From NCBI GenBank assembly GCA_001692895.1, contig KV748199.1, positions 1,612,001-1,676,000 of the forward strand: a DNA stretch of 64,000 nucleotides, read 5' to 3'. Under the pieces are notes generated by a model. The model made no database searches and was not told the origin of the DNA. It was given only the letters and a program-made list of their open reading frames with translations. Below, one piece after another: positions 42,777-54,325 of the stretch. The stretch comes from Cenococcum geophilum 1.58. Lineage: Eukaryota; Ascomycota; Dothideomycetes; Gloniales; Gloniaceae. Positions within the stretch are counted from its first letter, which is position 1. Each line of letters begins with the position of its first letter. Made by a program: the position numbers and the translations under genes.

Positions 42777-43990
42777 GCTTGCCCTCGAGTTCCTTACTCA
42801 AATGATATATTTTGTCATCGTAGTTTATTGCATGACTTTGATAGCGTCCGAAAATGGTAAAAGGAATCCTAGCCATCCTCAGATTGTCACCTCTAATCCG
42901 TAGATCTATTCTATACACATCTTTCCGGGCATCGTCGCAGTCTACTTTTTGGTCATTGGTACCTTTGGCCTTCAGTGCAGTGACTTAGCCGGCCGGAAAA
43001 GTCTGCGGTTATCCATCACAATTCCGGACGTATCTTCCAGGCTCTCTGATATTTTGCCTAGCTGATGCATTATCTGGGATCTTTTGGTCCATTTCTTCCG
43101 CGTTGCACTGGATCCTCCTACGTACGACTAGGTGTAATATTTTAAAAACTCGATTCGCCGATATGAGCCAAGAACAGCAGGTTTCGAAGGGTTTCCAAGC
43201 TTTGGAGAAAGTTTCCTTTCTCTGCTGGCTGCTTTTTGTAACCGGTACCATCCCACAGGTCATCAGAGTTCTATCTCTTAGCGGAGTTTGCTGGACAAAG
43301 ACACGGGGTTGCATGTACTTGGTTTCGTTTGGAATACTTGAACTACTCTTACTCGTGACAAGACCGCGTTCAAGCCTCCGCGCACGGCAAACAATGTTCG
43401 CTGTTAAATTTGACTATGGCATCGAAAAAGCTATCGGACGAGTTACTTTGGCCGTACAGCTATCTTTTCTCGCCTGGGATATCCGCCAAATATGGCATCC
43501 TGATCTAGTAGTTTGTGTAGAGAGGGTTAAGTGGCTTTATGTGGCTGCTGGTCCATATGGGCAATAACATGTATCCTTAGTAGACTTATGTTATTTACTT
43601 GCATCGTGTATTTACCGGCAGTGGCGATCTCATAATTCTTTGGCTTTTCCGAAGGATCTCGGGATGAATTTGATGCTCTGAATCACACTCTGTTCATAGT
43701 CCTCCTGGTGATTGCTCCACTGGCTTCTATTTGCTATATCTACTCTAGACGAGCTAGCTCAGCGTGCATGTTAAAACCTTTGGCTGGGATGATCTGCGTG
43801 ATCCAGCGCTTCTAATATCTTTTGGTGTAATGTTTTTGGCCTCTTTGGTCCTATCTCATTCTCGCTCTTGGCAGCGCCAGGGCTCAAGCATAGATGCTAA
43901 TCACGGGTCTGACGCACTGATCTTCTCTATTCATATCTTCGTCTTAAGGCAGTTTTGGTATAACTTGCGGTATGAACCTTCCTGCATATA
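42777..43990 (+). pseudogene. Decayed polytopic membrane protein
   Basis: Starts at ATG 42777 (MLALEFLTQMIYFVIVVYCM), a probable signal peptide or first TM. The same frame continues past a TAG at about 42901 (IYSIHIFPGIVAVYFLVIGTFGLQCSDLAG) and a TGA near 43066. Then SFLCWLLFVTGTIPQVIRVLSL, CMYLVSFGILELLLL, LTLAVQLSFLAWDIRQIWHPDL-type segments lie in the frame that ends at 43567. A shifted frame carries TCILSRLMLFTCIVYLP, a TAA, then FFGFSEGSRDEFDALNHTLFIVLLVIAP and a last shift into HVKTFGWDDLRDPALLISFGVMFLASLVLSHSR. At least three stops and two frame changes without splice signals make this a pseudogene of a multi-TM protein of unknown family. Some stops could be hidden by unrecognised introns. 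Confidence 0.65.
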
Positions 43991-44414
43991 AGCTTGCATG
44001 GACGAATGATTTTGGATAAATAATAAACGTCTCCGTAGCGCAACGTTAATAAAATGTTAATAGAAGGATTCTATACTCCGCGAATAGGAAATAAAGCCCG
44101 CGCAGTTTAATATGCATAGTACTTCATTGCATCCTAGTTCATTGCATCTTAGTTTCTCATTTCGTAGGCTTCGTCTGCCTAAGACAAAGCATGGCCAATT
44201 AGATGGTGAGAATTTTCGCGTCGTCGGGTTCGAGCCTGGGCCCTTTCCACACTAGCAAAATCTCAAAGAGGTCCTTGGACGCTGTCACTTGATCGTCGAA
44301 CCCTCAACTACCATCTTCGGGTATCGATATAATAAGCTCCATTCTCTCCTTAATAGCCTATTATCAATTCATGCGAATATTCGGATGCTGAAAAGAAATC
44401 AAATTGGGCTGGAT
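43991..44414. other. Intergenic; weak tRNA/SINE-like internal promoter pattern
   Basis: At 44190-44256 a TGGCCAATTAGATGG word (A-box-like) is followed by GGGTTCGAGCC (B-box-like), with a spacing too short for a normal tRNA. No cloverleaf could be drawn. Possibly a tRNA-derived relic. Confidence 0.25.
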
Positions 44415-46189
44415 ATGCCCGCCCGATCAGCTCTTCCAGGGTGAGTGTCTGGAACCGAAACATTCAGCCACAAGCTTTACTAATCTATTACCATAGCAGC
44501 TATAGCACTCTGCAATTGCATCGTTTTCTAACCCTGCTTAACCTCCCCGAAGAACTTTTAGACCACATCATTGTTTACATTTGTGACGATTTCATCTCCC
44601 TCAAGAAGACACGCGCTACATGCAGGGGGCTAGCCCGGATAACTACACCTTATGTTTTTGGAACTGTTCACATTACTTTGTCAAAAAAAAGTATAGAGAA
44701 CTTCATCAATATTGGGTTGAACAATGCCCTGGCTCCACTGGTCAGGGAGTTGGTTTTCCATGGGCAAATACCGCGCAAATTTCCCGATCAAGAGACATGG
44801 GAAAGGTATATCCATCTAGGCCTCGAGGAGGACGGCCTCGGGTCTGGAAACCTGTCTTGGTATGAGTATGATAGGTATGGATATGAGAGTGAGTCTGCCT
44901 AACTCTATTTATGGCTTATTACCAATCACAGGTTGCCGAGTGCCCTATCTCTTACAATATTTCGGGACCTCAATGTGTATGAATTGTTATCTTTCTAACA
45001 CTGTATGAATATAGATAAAAACCCACCGCATGAACCGGAAAAACTTATGCGAGATCTCAACCGATATTACCAAGCGTATAAAGAATATCAGCATGCCCCC
45101 GAGCACTTCAACGATTGCTATTCCCTTAACACGATATCCGCCGATAATCCAATGCTCTATTCTTATCGGTACTTCTCAGTAGCCATCGGAATGCTGAAGA
45201 ACCTGCGGTTTGCACAAGTCACATGTCATGATCCAATGGACAATTTTCATCCTGTATGGCGGAACTTTCGCCGAGAGATCTTACAGGGTCCTTCTGACTG
45301 GACTTCATATACCGAAAAATCGCTAGCAAGCTTTGAATATGCTGACCACCAACTTGAAGGCGTTACTCAACTTACTTGTCTATTGCATGCTCTCGGTGTT
45401 GCTGGGCCGAGGGTCAATTTAAGGTCCCTGAAGTTCTCCACTGATGGGCACTACTTTTGGCTTCAAGACCAAATTAAAATACGCCATGAAAACAAAAAGT
45501 TAGTCAAGAATAGCTTAGCTCTAATGGCGCCAGCCTTCATAAATCTGCGAGAACTCGACGTATATGTAATCTATTCAACCACGAATAGGTATAACTACCC
45601 CATGGTGACTACCCTTGCTGGGTTTCTCCGGTCCGCTTTAAATTTGGAGATGCTTCGTGTGGAGTTTAGAGAAGCGGACTGGGCCGAAAATAGTGCAGAA
45701 GATCCCCATTTCGACCTGTTGGCTCATCTTATTTCCGGATCCTGGCCCCAGCTTAAGCGGCTTACTCTTAATCTATCAACTACCGAGCAGTCATTGAAAT
45801 CATTCCTTAGAAAGATCGGGTTAAGCCTACGAGCGTTAAACCTCGAAAGCGTTACCTTCTTCGAGAATTGCGGGTCATGGGAAAACTTGCTCATCGAAAT
45901 GCCGAAACTCCTAGCTTTAGATTCTGTGTACTTAGAGAATCTCTGCGAATTTAGGCAAGGCCGGCTCGCTGACAGTCTGGTATTCTTTAAGGATGCAGAA
46001 AATTCATCAGCCCCGTTTTCCTGCCATTACCAGGCCATGGAGAGATACATTCTCCGTAAAACCTCTGAGAGACCGCCCTTGGATTTGGAAGAATTTAGCA
46101 GATTTCATGGAGAGTGCAATCTTTGTACACCCTCTGATGGCAGGGATTTTCCCGGTGAAGATATGCCGATGTTTAAATTGCAAGGTTGA
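44415..46189 (+). CDS. F-box/LRR-like protein
   Basis: Three exons: 44415-44440, 44497-44888, 45015-46189 (GTGAGT...CCATAG; GTGAGT...ATATAG); phases close at 530 aa. The first exon (MPARSALPG) is chosen because the frame otherwise starts inside a GTGAGT donor. The F-box is LLNLPEELLDHIIVYICDDFISLKKTRATCRGLAR (residues about 19-55), followed by TTPYVFGTVHITLSKKSIENF. The C-terminal part has Leu-rich repeats: RVNLRSLKFSTDG, FINLRELDVYVIY, LNLEMLRVEF, WPQLKRLTLNLSTTEQSLKSFLRKIGLSLRALNLESVTF. The STTEQSLKSFL / LRALNLE segment parallels TTQRSLTVFL / LQSLDIE in the F-box protein at 37509-38540, supporting paralogy. Probable SCF adaptor. A mini-exon inside the second intron is possible. Confidence 0.8.
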
Positions 46190-46878
46190 CATGTTGTAGA
46201 GGACCATGGCGGCCGTGGACTGCAATTCTTATACGAAGCCTAAAGTAAGTCAAGGCTTTCTCAAAACTCCATTATCTCTTTCCTTAGTATGTGGTAAAGT
46301 TTTGGAAACCGATTGCGAACAATCGGAACCCACATAAATCTACGCGTCGATAGCATATGAGAAACTGGGCTTTGGGAACGTCCGACGAGAAGAATATCTA
46401 TTCAAATTGCTTGATGAGTGGCTTTAGCCCCACATTGATGTCAAGCTACTAATACTATCATAGATTTATAGAATTTTCTTGTAGTTGCATTTCGCTCTTC
46501 TTGCAGCAAACATCCACCCTAATCATATCCACTCAAACCCCTTCCTGACATTAAACCGTGACAATTCATAAAATTGTACTGCGCACTCGTCGTTCCAAAA
46601 TCTCCACTGCTCCATCCGTTGACCCAGTCTTTCATTAAGATGGAAGATTAATTCCTTTCAAATATTCTTGTGCCGGCAGGTCCTACTGCCTCGACAGCAT
46701 AGCCACCTTCCCAACCTGCGAGACCAACCTGGCCATCTCCACTTGAGTGACACCGCCGGTATTACTATTCTCTTCCTACACGTCCTCGAGAACGACGTCC
46801 ATCCTGGCAACACTCAGCCTCTGGAGAACCCAATCCTTCTGCGCTCGGAAAATTCCTCCTGTTGCTCTCGCTCTGCCT
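46190..46878. other. Intergenic, no gene seen
   Basis: Plus-strand frames over 46668-47009 are shadows of the minus-strand gene that follows. Confidence 0.45.
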
Positions 46879-47466
46879 TTAGGTTCGCCTTCCGTTCCTC
46901 CTTCGCCGCACCTTCCGCTCTTCTTCGTTGTCGAAGTGTAGACGCATGCCATGATAACGCACACCGGCGTGGTGGTCCGGGCCGACGGGGAGATGCCTCT
47001 CCAAATTAGTCGTGCACGCCAAGTGGCGCTTCAGGACTTCCCGCTGCAGCTCGAGGTACTGCGCAGAGGAGGACTGCATGGGGAAGCGTCGGACGGGGAC
47101 GGGGGGCCCGCTCTGGTACTCCTCCATGAACCCGAGGCCAGAGTCGTAGGTGGCGTTGGCGTCGGCGTCGGGTTCTGCAGGCGGCGAGGCGCAGACGTTC
47201 TTGCCTTCAGGCTCTGCTGTTGGTGACGCCTGGCTGTTGAGGAAGCGGTAGACGGGGAGGCTATTCCACTCTTCAGGATCCTCGTCCGGTCCGTTAGACC
47301 AGCGAGAGGTGAGGTGAAGGACGGAGCTGATTTCTTCCTCGGGCGACGGCGCGTCCTGGGTGGCTTCGTCCTCTTCTAAAGTGTAGTCGTGGATATGACT
47401 TGGGCGTTTGAAAAGCATGTCGAGTGCTTCATCCATTGCGTACATTGCTTCAAGATGTGTTGACAT
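46879..47466 (-). CDS. Small acidic hypothetical protein
   Basis: 195-aa frame from ATG 47466 (MSTHLEAMYAMDEALDMLFKRP). Acidic, low-complexity middle (TLEEDEATQDAPSPEEEI; PPAEPDADANA), then YLELQREVLKRHLACTTNLERHL and a basic end (ERKVRRRRNGRR). An intron with donor AAG|GTGCGG near 46910 and acceptor CAACAG near 46865 would replace the basic tail by EEFSERRRIGFSRG; I cannot choose. No family recognised. Sustained Glu/Asp bias and absence of stops make coding likely, not certain. Confidence 0.5.
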   Translation of the reverse strand: MSTHLEAMYAMDEALDMLFKRPSHIHDYTLEEDEATQDAPSPEEEISSVLHLTSRWSNGPDEDPEEWNSLPVYRFLNSQASPTAEPEGKNVCASPPAEPDADANATYDSGLGFMEEYQSGPPVPVRRFPMQSSSAQYLELQREVLKRHLACTTNLERHLPVGPDHHAGVRYHGMRLHFDNEEERKVRRRRNGRRT

Positions 47467-49716
47467 GGCGATTTTTTTGGGGGATGGCTTTAGAGAGCTT
47501 CTTTGTAACGTGTAAAGGAAAATGTAGTGTGGAACGCTTCAAAGTCTTTTGAAGGGCCTATTTGAGAAGTGCGGAGGCCTGCAAAGAGTTTTGGGGGGTT
47601 TAGCAGGTCAGCATAGTGCCAGGAGGAAGTTGATGAAGTGAGTAGGCGAGATATAGGACAGTATTTATGCACCGCATTGTGCGTCAGAAAAGTTCGTAAC
47701 ATCAGAGCGCCTTGAGGGCAGAGCATATATAACGCTCTGTTAAAGTCTATTTGGATCCAAAATGGTGGGCTAGCCTATATAGGTAACTATTATTCCTATC
47801 TAGGTATGGTGCATTGGATTTGGACTGAAGCATTGGAGTGGATTCGACCTCACCACGCCGGTCCAAATACTGGTGTGAGTTTAAAGGTTGAGCTTCCGAA
47901 TCAAAGTTTTAGCCAATGAGGACTACATATGGGCCTAGCGAAAGCTCATATTTAGCATTGAAACCATACTAGAGGATTTTTGAAGGTACAATGATGCCTG
48001 CAAATGTGTGGAATTTGATCCGAGTCAGTAATATTAAGACTCAGGCACTAGTATACTTCTAGGACCTTGATGAAAACGTCTAGGTCACCTCATACCTAGA
48101 TCACTCTAGCAAAAATAGCATTGTCTTATAAACGGACTAGACTTAATAAGCTTTGACTAAGGGGGGATACTATAATAACTCTATGATCAGGACACTTTAA
48201 CTTATTTTAATTGTGGTTGTCGTCATTGTAAGCTTCACTTATGCCAAGACCAATGCGACTCGCTCAGCCTAGCAAAAATTCATTGTAGCAATAGAGCACG
48301 TCCACGCTGTTTACCTGGTACAGGCGCTTTCAGACTGGCACCGCATTTCGTTTTCCGATTTGGGCGCTGGAGAGTGAGTGCCTCCGACCGAGTCCGTCAT
48401 TCCGAACGCTATGTTTACGGATCCATTACGCTTGCGGCTTTAGCAAAATACTTTATCTACCTGACTGCTGCGGGCTCTGCTTGCACTGATTTTTCTCTAT
48501 TCAGCAGTTGTACACGCTATAGCGAAGAGTACGGGCCTATTACCCAAGGAGCCTGACTGCGTCGCTGCTGTTGCGAATCCGTATGCAGATAGCGAGAATG
48601 AGTAGTGAAGAATACTAAGTGCGCCCGAAAGTTTATTTAAGGTCATGCCGTTCCAGAACAACATAGAGTCAAGTCTAGCTTACCGTTTCAATGCATCAGT
48701 GAGAATGCTATCTAGTGCCTTGATGCAGGCTTACCTTAACAGATTCTAAGTTCCCTGTATTCTACGAGGGAGAGCCTCTCTAGATCGTAAGTACGGTACT
48801 GGAGAGTGAAAGCCCAGAAGACTGCAATGGCAAGGCATTTAAACAGACACAGTACATACTACCACCGCTCCACACGAAGATACAGCGAGATGGAAAAGAG
48901 AGCAGAAATAGTCTTTGATAGTGTCATTGCTTGCAGCAGTACTCCTTAATATTGGGGGGATATGGGGCCACCAAAGACATATGGTTGCCTTGAAGGAATA
49001 TGTGGAATGCTCGTGGGATTTGAGGCCACATTAACCTTGCGCTTCTTGACATGCTGGATACTTTTTCCTGATAGAAGTAATGGCCCCCAAATTGTGGCCT
49101 TTCTAGAAGCTATAATCTCACCGGACAGGAAATTGCCGATAAAATTTCCTGAAAAGATATAAGTGACCGTGATAAAGTTTTGTTTCATAGGTTAGCACTT
49201 GAAGCCCGGGGATGGCTGCCGCAAGCTAGGCTTCTTCACCTGATACTAGAGACGCTGTTAAGCAGTCCCTTACAATTGATCAGCTTCAATTCGATTTTAG
49301 CAGCCTTTCGATCGTTATAGAATAGGTGTTAGGAGGATATTTAAGGGAAGATGTTGTACAATGATTGCCGTTACGGGTGGGCCTTGATGCATCTCCAGGT
49401 CAACGCTGGTGTTTAAGTTTTAGCATTCTCCTCCACTTCCACATCGTGAGAACTCGCATGCTTAGAACTTGTCCTCAAACACAAACTGTACAATATCTTT
49501 GCGCTTGTTGTAAATTTTCTTTTAATATTGATCGCTACTTTTTGACGTTAGGAGCAATTAGGCCACACCTACAGGCAAAAGGGTCACATCTCTGGAATTT
49601 ACCAACGGGGCAATCACAACACCTCTTTTCGCATTCCTCAACTCCTTACGGTGGCTACAAGCTTTTCAAAACGCTACTCCCACATGTTATAGCATTCCAG
49701 GGACCTAGCCGCTCGC
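47467..49716. other. Long gene-poor stretch, about 2.2 kb
   Basis: Several short frames (48374-48556, 48946-49188, 49365-49730) show no family features. The frame ending at 49730 overlaps the next start codon and is probably 5' leader. No repeats or mobile-element motifs recognised. Confidence 0.45.
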
Positions 49717-52185
49717 ATGGCAACCTTTAATTTCAAGCCACTACAAGTGGCGAAACGAAAGTTGCAACCTTACAACACTGTACCGGCTTATGATCACGAA
49801 GGCGACTCTTGCGATGTTGAGAAACGCTTATCTGACGACGATGGTGAATATCTCTCCTCTCCTTCCTCCGCTTTCTCCTCCCGAGCGTCTTCGGGCGTGC
49901 ACCAGCAGATGGTCCGGCGGCATTCGACGGCGAGACCGACAATTAATGCATACTCCTATCGAAATCCGCGAGCCTTCTCCCGATACTTTACGCTGGCGCT
50001 AGGATCTACAATAATAATATTTATACTCTTCTTGACGAAGATGGGATGGTCATCGACGAAGAGTGTGCAATTGGGATTATCGAAGCCACCTCCGCCGCCA
50101 CCGGTGTGGGAAAGCTTCCCATTTCTAAAGAGGTATCATGGAGGCATACGGGCATTAACATCGCGGCCTCAGAATGTGCCGGAATATCCAGGGGAAGGAG
50201 ATGAGGCTCCCATACCGTCATCATCACCTGTGGCCGAGGAAGGACGAGATCAGAATTCAAAATTTGAGCGTCGATTGGAAGGCGGAGGCGTGCCACCCAG
50301 CGACCGGTTTAATCCTTATCCAAACTATGAGTCGGAAGCATATCTCAACGAATTCCCTCCCGTGCAGCCCTGCTATCTCGATGCTGAAGAAACAACCAAG
50401 ATACCTCCCCTGCGCGCTTATCATGGTGTCCCGCGAGGCATGCCAGACAATGTGATGGGATCCTATGAGGTTCTTGGATTGAGGAACGATGTCTGCTTCG
50501 AGCGATTTGGCAGGTTAGGACCGTACGGATTGGGATATAGCAGAAAGCTGGGCGGGACAGGAGCTGGTATGGAAGGAGACAGAGAGGGCATAGATAAGGT
50601 GTGGGAAGACGATCAAGAAGTTGATTTCAGGGAGGTCAAGTGGGCAGAAGTACAAGACCGTTGCATGGAGAAGAATCATCTTCGCTTCAAAGCCAAGCCC
50701 AAAGGCAAGAACCACTTTTACCAGACAATGGCGATGGGAGGTCCAGATGCAGAGTTACCTGACGCTACCTCAGGGGAATTGCATGAGCTGGCCAAGGAAG
50801 GGAAATATACCAATTCTACCGGCAACAAACCTCCAAAATCCCCACCTCATCACAGTCTTATATCTCGCACTGTTGTTTTGATTCGCACATGGTGGGACTA
50901 CAACTACGATGACGAAGATCTTATGTTCCTGCGAGCTCTCATCTCTGAGCTTTCTGTCCAATCCGGCGGCGAATACACAGTCCACTTTCTCGTCCACGTA
51001 AAAGACGATAATAAACAGATTTGGTCAGACGATGCCACCTACCAAGAAGTCCTTGATAATGCCCTTCCAGCTGAATTCAAAGGTATGGGAACTCTCTGGT
51101 CTGAACGTCAAATGGGTCTTATCTACGGTGGCCTGGAGGAATCACTCTACCGCAACCTACCCGTCCACGGAGCATACCGCTCTACCTTCATGCCGGTCCA
51201 ATACTTCGCACACCAGCACCCTGAATTTGACTACTTCTGGCACTGGGAAATGGACATCCGCTACACAGGTCATTTCTACCATCTCTTCGACCGCATTTCC
51301 AACTGGGCTAAAGCGCAACCACGTAAAGGGTTATGGGAACGTAATTCGCGTTTCTACGTCCCAGCTGAGCATGGCTCGTGGGAAGATTTCACGCACATGG
51401 TGCGCGTGCAGACAGAGCATGGCACAAACAACAAAGCAAACACATGGTCTAAGCACCTTCCCGAGAATCCAAATGTCCCCTCCACCGAACCCGCAAAACC
51501 GGAGAAGCCAATCTGGGGCCCCGAACCACCACTCGACGACGAAATCGACCTCTATGAATCTCCGGAAGTCACCGGGCCTTACAAAGACGATAATTACATC
51601 TGGGGCGTCGGCGAGGAGGCGGACCTCATAACCTTCAACCCACTCTTCGATCCCGACGGCACCAACTGGATCCTCGCTGAAGACGTGACAGGCTACAACA
51701 CTTCGCGCTCGTTGCCACCCCGACGCACAGCCATCATCACGGCGAGCAGACTGAGCAGGAGGTTGCTCGAGACGATGCACCGCGAGACGGCACTGCACCG
51801 CCGCACCATGTTTTCCGAGATGTGGCCGGGCTCCTGCGCGCTGCACCACGGGCTCAAAGCTGTCTACGCGCCACATCCCGTCTTCATCGACCGCCGATGG
51901 CCTACTGGTTATCTCGCCGCTATCTTCAACGGTGGACGGAACGGCGCGGCAGGCGGAGCGAGGTTGAGCGTTTTCAGCGATGAGAGGCAGCATAATTTCC
52001 GCGGTACGACGTGGTATTACGACGCGGGCTTCGCGCCGAATCTGTGGAGGAGGTGGCTAGGATATAAAGTTGATAATGATGGGGGCGAGGAAGAAGAGAT
52101 GGCGGGTGAAGGGAGGATGTGTCTTCCCGCCATGTTACTACATCCAGTGAAGCAGACAGATCTGGTGTTTGAGCATGAGGAATAG
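49717..52185 (+). CDS. DUF3405 family membrane protein (putative glycosyltransferase-like)
   Basis: Single exon, 822 aa. The N-terminal about 85 residues are cytosolic and Ser-rich; TM at about 88-106 (YFTLALGSTIIIFILFLTKMGW); then a long luminal domain. DUF3405 hallmarks are present: RTVVLIRTWWDYNYDDEDLMFLRALISEL, YTVHFLVHVKDD, the FMPVQYFAHQHPEFDYFWHWEMDIRYTGHFYHL block, TWSKHLPENP, WGVGEEADLITFNPLFDP, SRRLLETMHRE, FSEMWPGSCALHHGLKAVYAPHP. The fold resembles nucleotide-sugar transferases (WHWEMDIRYTG sits where a DxD would), but no activity is established for the family. Type II topology suggests Golgi. Start ATG 49717 is supported by the composition change there. Confidence 0.9.
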   Translation: MATFNFKPLQVAKRKLQPYNTVPAYDHEGDSCDVEKRLSDDDGEYLSSPSSAFSSRASSGVHQQMVRRHSTARPTINAYSYRNPRAFSRYFTLALGSTIIIFILFLTKMGWSSTKSVQLGLSKPPPPPPVWESFPFLKRYHGGIRALTSRPQNVPEYPGEGDEAPIPSSSPVAEEGRDQNSKFERRLEGGGVPPSDRFNPYPNYESEAYLNEFPPVQPCYLDAEETTKIPPLRAYHGVPRGMPDNVMGSYEVLGLRNDVCFERFGRLGPYGLGYSRKLGGTGAGMEGDREGIDKVWEDDQEVDFREVKWAEVQDRCMEKNHLRFKAKPKGKNHFYQTMAMGGPDAELPDATSGELHELAKEGKYTNSTGNKPPKSPPHHSLISRTVVLIRTWWDYNYDDEDLMFLRALISELSVQSGGEYTVHFLVHVKDDNKQIWSDDATYQEVLDNALPAEFKGMGTLWSERQMGLIYGGLEESLYRNLPVHGAYRSTFMPVQYFAHQHPEFDYFWHWEMDIRYTGHFYHLFDRISNWAKAQPRKGLWERNSRFYVPAEHGSWEDFTHMVRVQTEHGTNNKANTWSKHLPENPNVPSTEPAKPEKPIWGPEPPLDDEIDLYESPEVTGPYKDDNYIWGVGEEADLITFNPLFDPDGTNWILAEDVTGYNTSRSLPPRRTAIITASRLSRRLLETMHRETALHRRTMFSEMWPGSCALHHGLKAVYAPHPVFIDRRWPTGYLAAIFNGGRNGAAGGARLSVFSDERQHNFRGTTWYYDAGFAPNLWRRWLGYKVDNDGGEEEEMAGEGRMCLPAMLLHPVKQTDLVFEHEE

Positions 52186-52570
52186 TATGGATGCAGAGCT
52201 TCAAAAATGGAGATGAGAATGGAGTGAAGTGGGCGTTTTGGCGTTTTGCTAAGCTTGGTGGCGGCTGTATAGCTTGGTAACGTGGATCTTTCAGCGTTCA
52301 CATATGTTGCTGGATTCCTACGCATAATTTATTTGGAGCTATGAGCCGTATAGGAGCATGGTATTTAGAGCTTGTGCATGGAGTTTTGCGTCTACATCAC
52401 GGAAATCCCAGAGTACGTTTCGAGCAAGGTTTCGTGCAGCCTCCCTTTTGGCCAAGTTGGATTCCCTGCCGCTCAATTGAATGCCTCCCAGGACACCTTA
52501 CCCATTTAAAATTAGAACAGCGTTTACGAATGCAGGTACCCAACAATTTGTCATTTGGTACTTATTTCTT
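52186..52570. other. Convergent intergenic region
   Basis: Between convergent genes; only antisense shadow frames. No gene. Confidence 0.45.
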
Positions 52571-53183
52571 TCACTGGGGTATAATGCAAGTACACTTCTC
52601 ATCTACTTCATCATCATCCAATGTTTCAACTATTTCCTCTTCTCCAAACTCTCCGGCCACTGCCTCATCCCCTTCTACTTCCGTTACGCGGAACGTTACC
52701 TTCTCTTTCTCTTTCTCTTTATCATCCTCGGCTTCCGGCACCCCAAACAGGGCCCCTTCATTATGGTCGTCCTCCTCCGCCTCTCCCGTTTTCCTAACTT
52801 TAATCCTGCCCAACCGATACGCAAACACAAAATCATCACTCCCTCCAAACTCCACCCCATCCTCCTTCTTAATTTCGGCCTCCAACTTCGGGCCCACGCT
52901 TCCGGGCGCCACCATTAAAGTTCTGTCCACACTAACACTCAACCTACCTCCATTCGCCTTCGTGCGTAGCGTCTTGGCCGTAGCCCCACGAGCAATCTTG
53001 ACGCCTTTTACGATATACAGCGGCTTCCTCCCGCGACTCTTGCTGAGGTATCTAATGACGCCTGGCGCCTTCACCGCGCTCTCCAGATAACCCTCTACCG
53101 TATGCGGCTCGAAAAACGACGTCTCAAGCTTATCAAACTTATACTCGTTCTCCGTGCCGCGCTCCCAACTCGTGCCAACATCT

Positions 53184-53216
<33 letters not shown>

Positions 53217-53461
53217 ACAACTTCCAGGAATTTTGCCCAGATCCCAACTTTGCCCGAGTGGGATTTTGCTGCGGTGGACTTCCAGTCGGTCTTTGTTATT
53301 GTTTTCAGGGCGGCGGTGGGGATTGCGGGGCGGGTGGAAGCATTGTTAAGGGGCTTGTCGGGGTATCTCGGCGAGCTGATGATGTTTCCGAGGAGGATGG
53401 GGCCGGTGGGTGGGTAGTCGAAGGAGGGCGTTAGGAAATAAGTTTTTTGTGGGTTGGCCAT
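52571..53461 (-). CDS. Fungal-specific protein of YFLTP/LGNII type (possible gasdermin-like family)
   Basis: Single exon, 296 aa, ATG 53461. It begins ANPQKTYFLTPSFDYPPTGP, then ILLGNIISSP, a start seen in many uncharacterised Pezizomycotina proteins. Next are KVGIWAKFLEVVVGVGVGVG (a Val/Gly repeat from a hexanucleotide array), NEYKFDKLETSFFEPHTVEGYL, KPLYIVKGVKIARGATAK and DDFVFAYRLGRIKV. The C-terminus is highly acidic and Glu/Lys-rich, ending CTCIIPQ. From memory I associate this N-terminal pattern with the fungal gasdermin-like (RCD-1/HET-Q1) group, pore-forming cell-death effectors often encoded beside a protease; no protease gene is visible next door here. That link is a hypothesis; the gene itself is well supported. 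Confidence 0.7.
53186..53215. repeat. (GCCGAC)5 hexanucleotide repeat in a coding region
   Basis: Five perfect copies. On the coding minus strand it reads GTC GGC repeated, giving a Val-Gly run; unit gain or loss keeps the frame, so length polymorphism would change only the VG count. Confidence 0.9.
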
Positions 53462-54325
53462 GAGGTGTGCAGGGGTGCTTTTGAGGGTGATTACGAAGCT
53501 TAAATAACTGTATAAAAGAGGCAGTTTTATGCAAGAAGCTTTGAAAGGCTGTGTATGGCGAGATTATATTAAATATAGGTATGGGAAGGGTATCTCAGAG
53601 CTGTATATCAATTCAGAGAAATCGAGTTTCACCCCGCTATGGGCTTCAGACCCCACTTCAGCCACAAATCGTAAACTCTGCAAATCGCGTAGGGCTGTTT
53701 TAGTGTATTTCGCGAGTCATGCCCAACACCACGCTAAGTGAAAACGCGTCATGCTAGCAAGTCATATTGAATCTTTCGGAAATTTAGGAAGCTTGATCTA
53801 ATGCCAGGTAATTCCTTCCTGAGCGACAGTAAGCTGTAACTGGGTGAACCTCTGCTTCTTTCATTAGAGGATCCTAGGCTCTTGCATTTTTGATATTAGT
53901 CAAAATATTGTTCAAATAATCCGCCGACGGCTTGAAGCCTAAGCCCCTTAGATCCTTCAATAAGGTTCAGTACACCTCTTAGGGCAGCAGAGCAACCTTA
54001 ACAACCGTCTCTAAATTCGCCCGCGCTAGAATTGCAGTGTGCTAGTGCGATGTGTAGTTTGCTGCGGCTCCCTCATTGTTTCCAGCCTTATCGTCCTTCT
54101 CGGTAAGAATTGTGGCACGCTGAAGCAATATATTAATTGTATATCCCTCTTTGATCTGTTTCTCGAACTTATCATTCACTGGGCCTGCTTGGTGGTTGAT
54201 GTCGCTGAAGATATCGGGGCCAAAGTCTGTGCACGCGCTTGTTTGCTGTTTTGATGTGTATCCTGGAGCCTTTCTGCCAGTATTTCACGGCACATCTCTA
54301 GGACCAAATCGTTTGAGAGACAGCC
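53462..54325. other. Intergenic, no gene seen
   Basis: Short plus-strand frames (53529-53741, 54039-54254) have no features. Probable promoter of the YFLTP gene and 3' region of the 4-TM gene. Confidence 0.45.

Noticed and set aside
44190..44256. tRNA gene
   Set aside because: B-box-like word is present but the spacing is too short and no acceptor, D or anticodon stems pair.
51331..51993. 220-codon minus-strand frame
   Set aside because: Lies inside the well-supported DUF3405 gene and has no recognisable motif.
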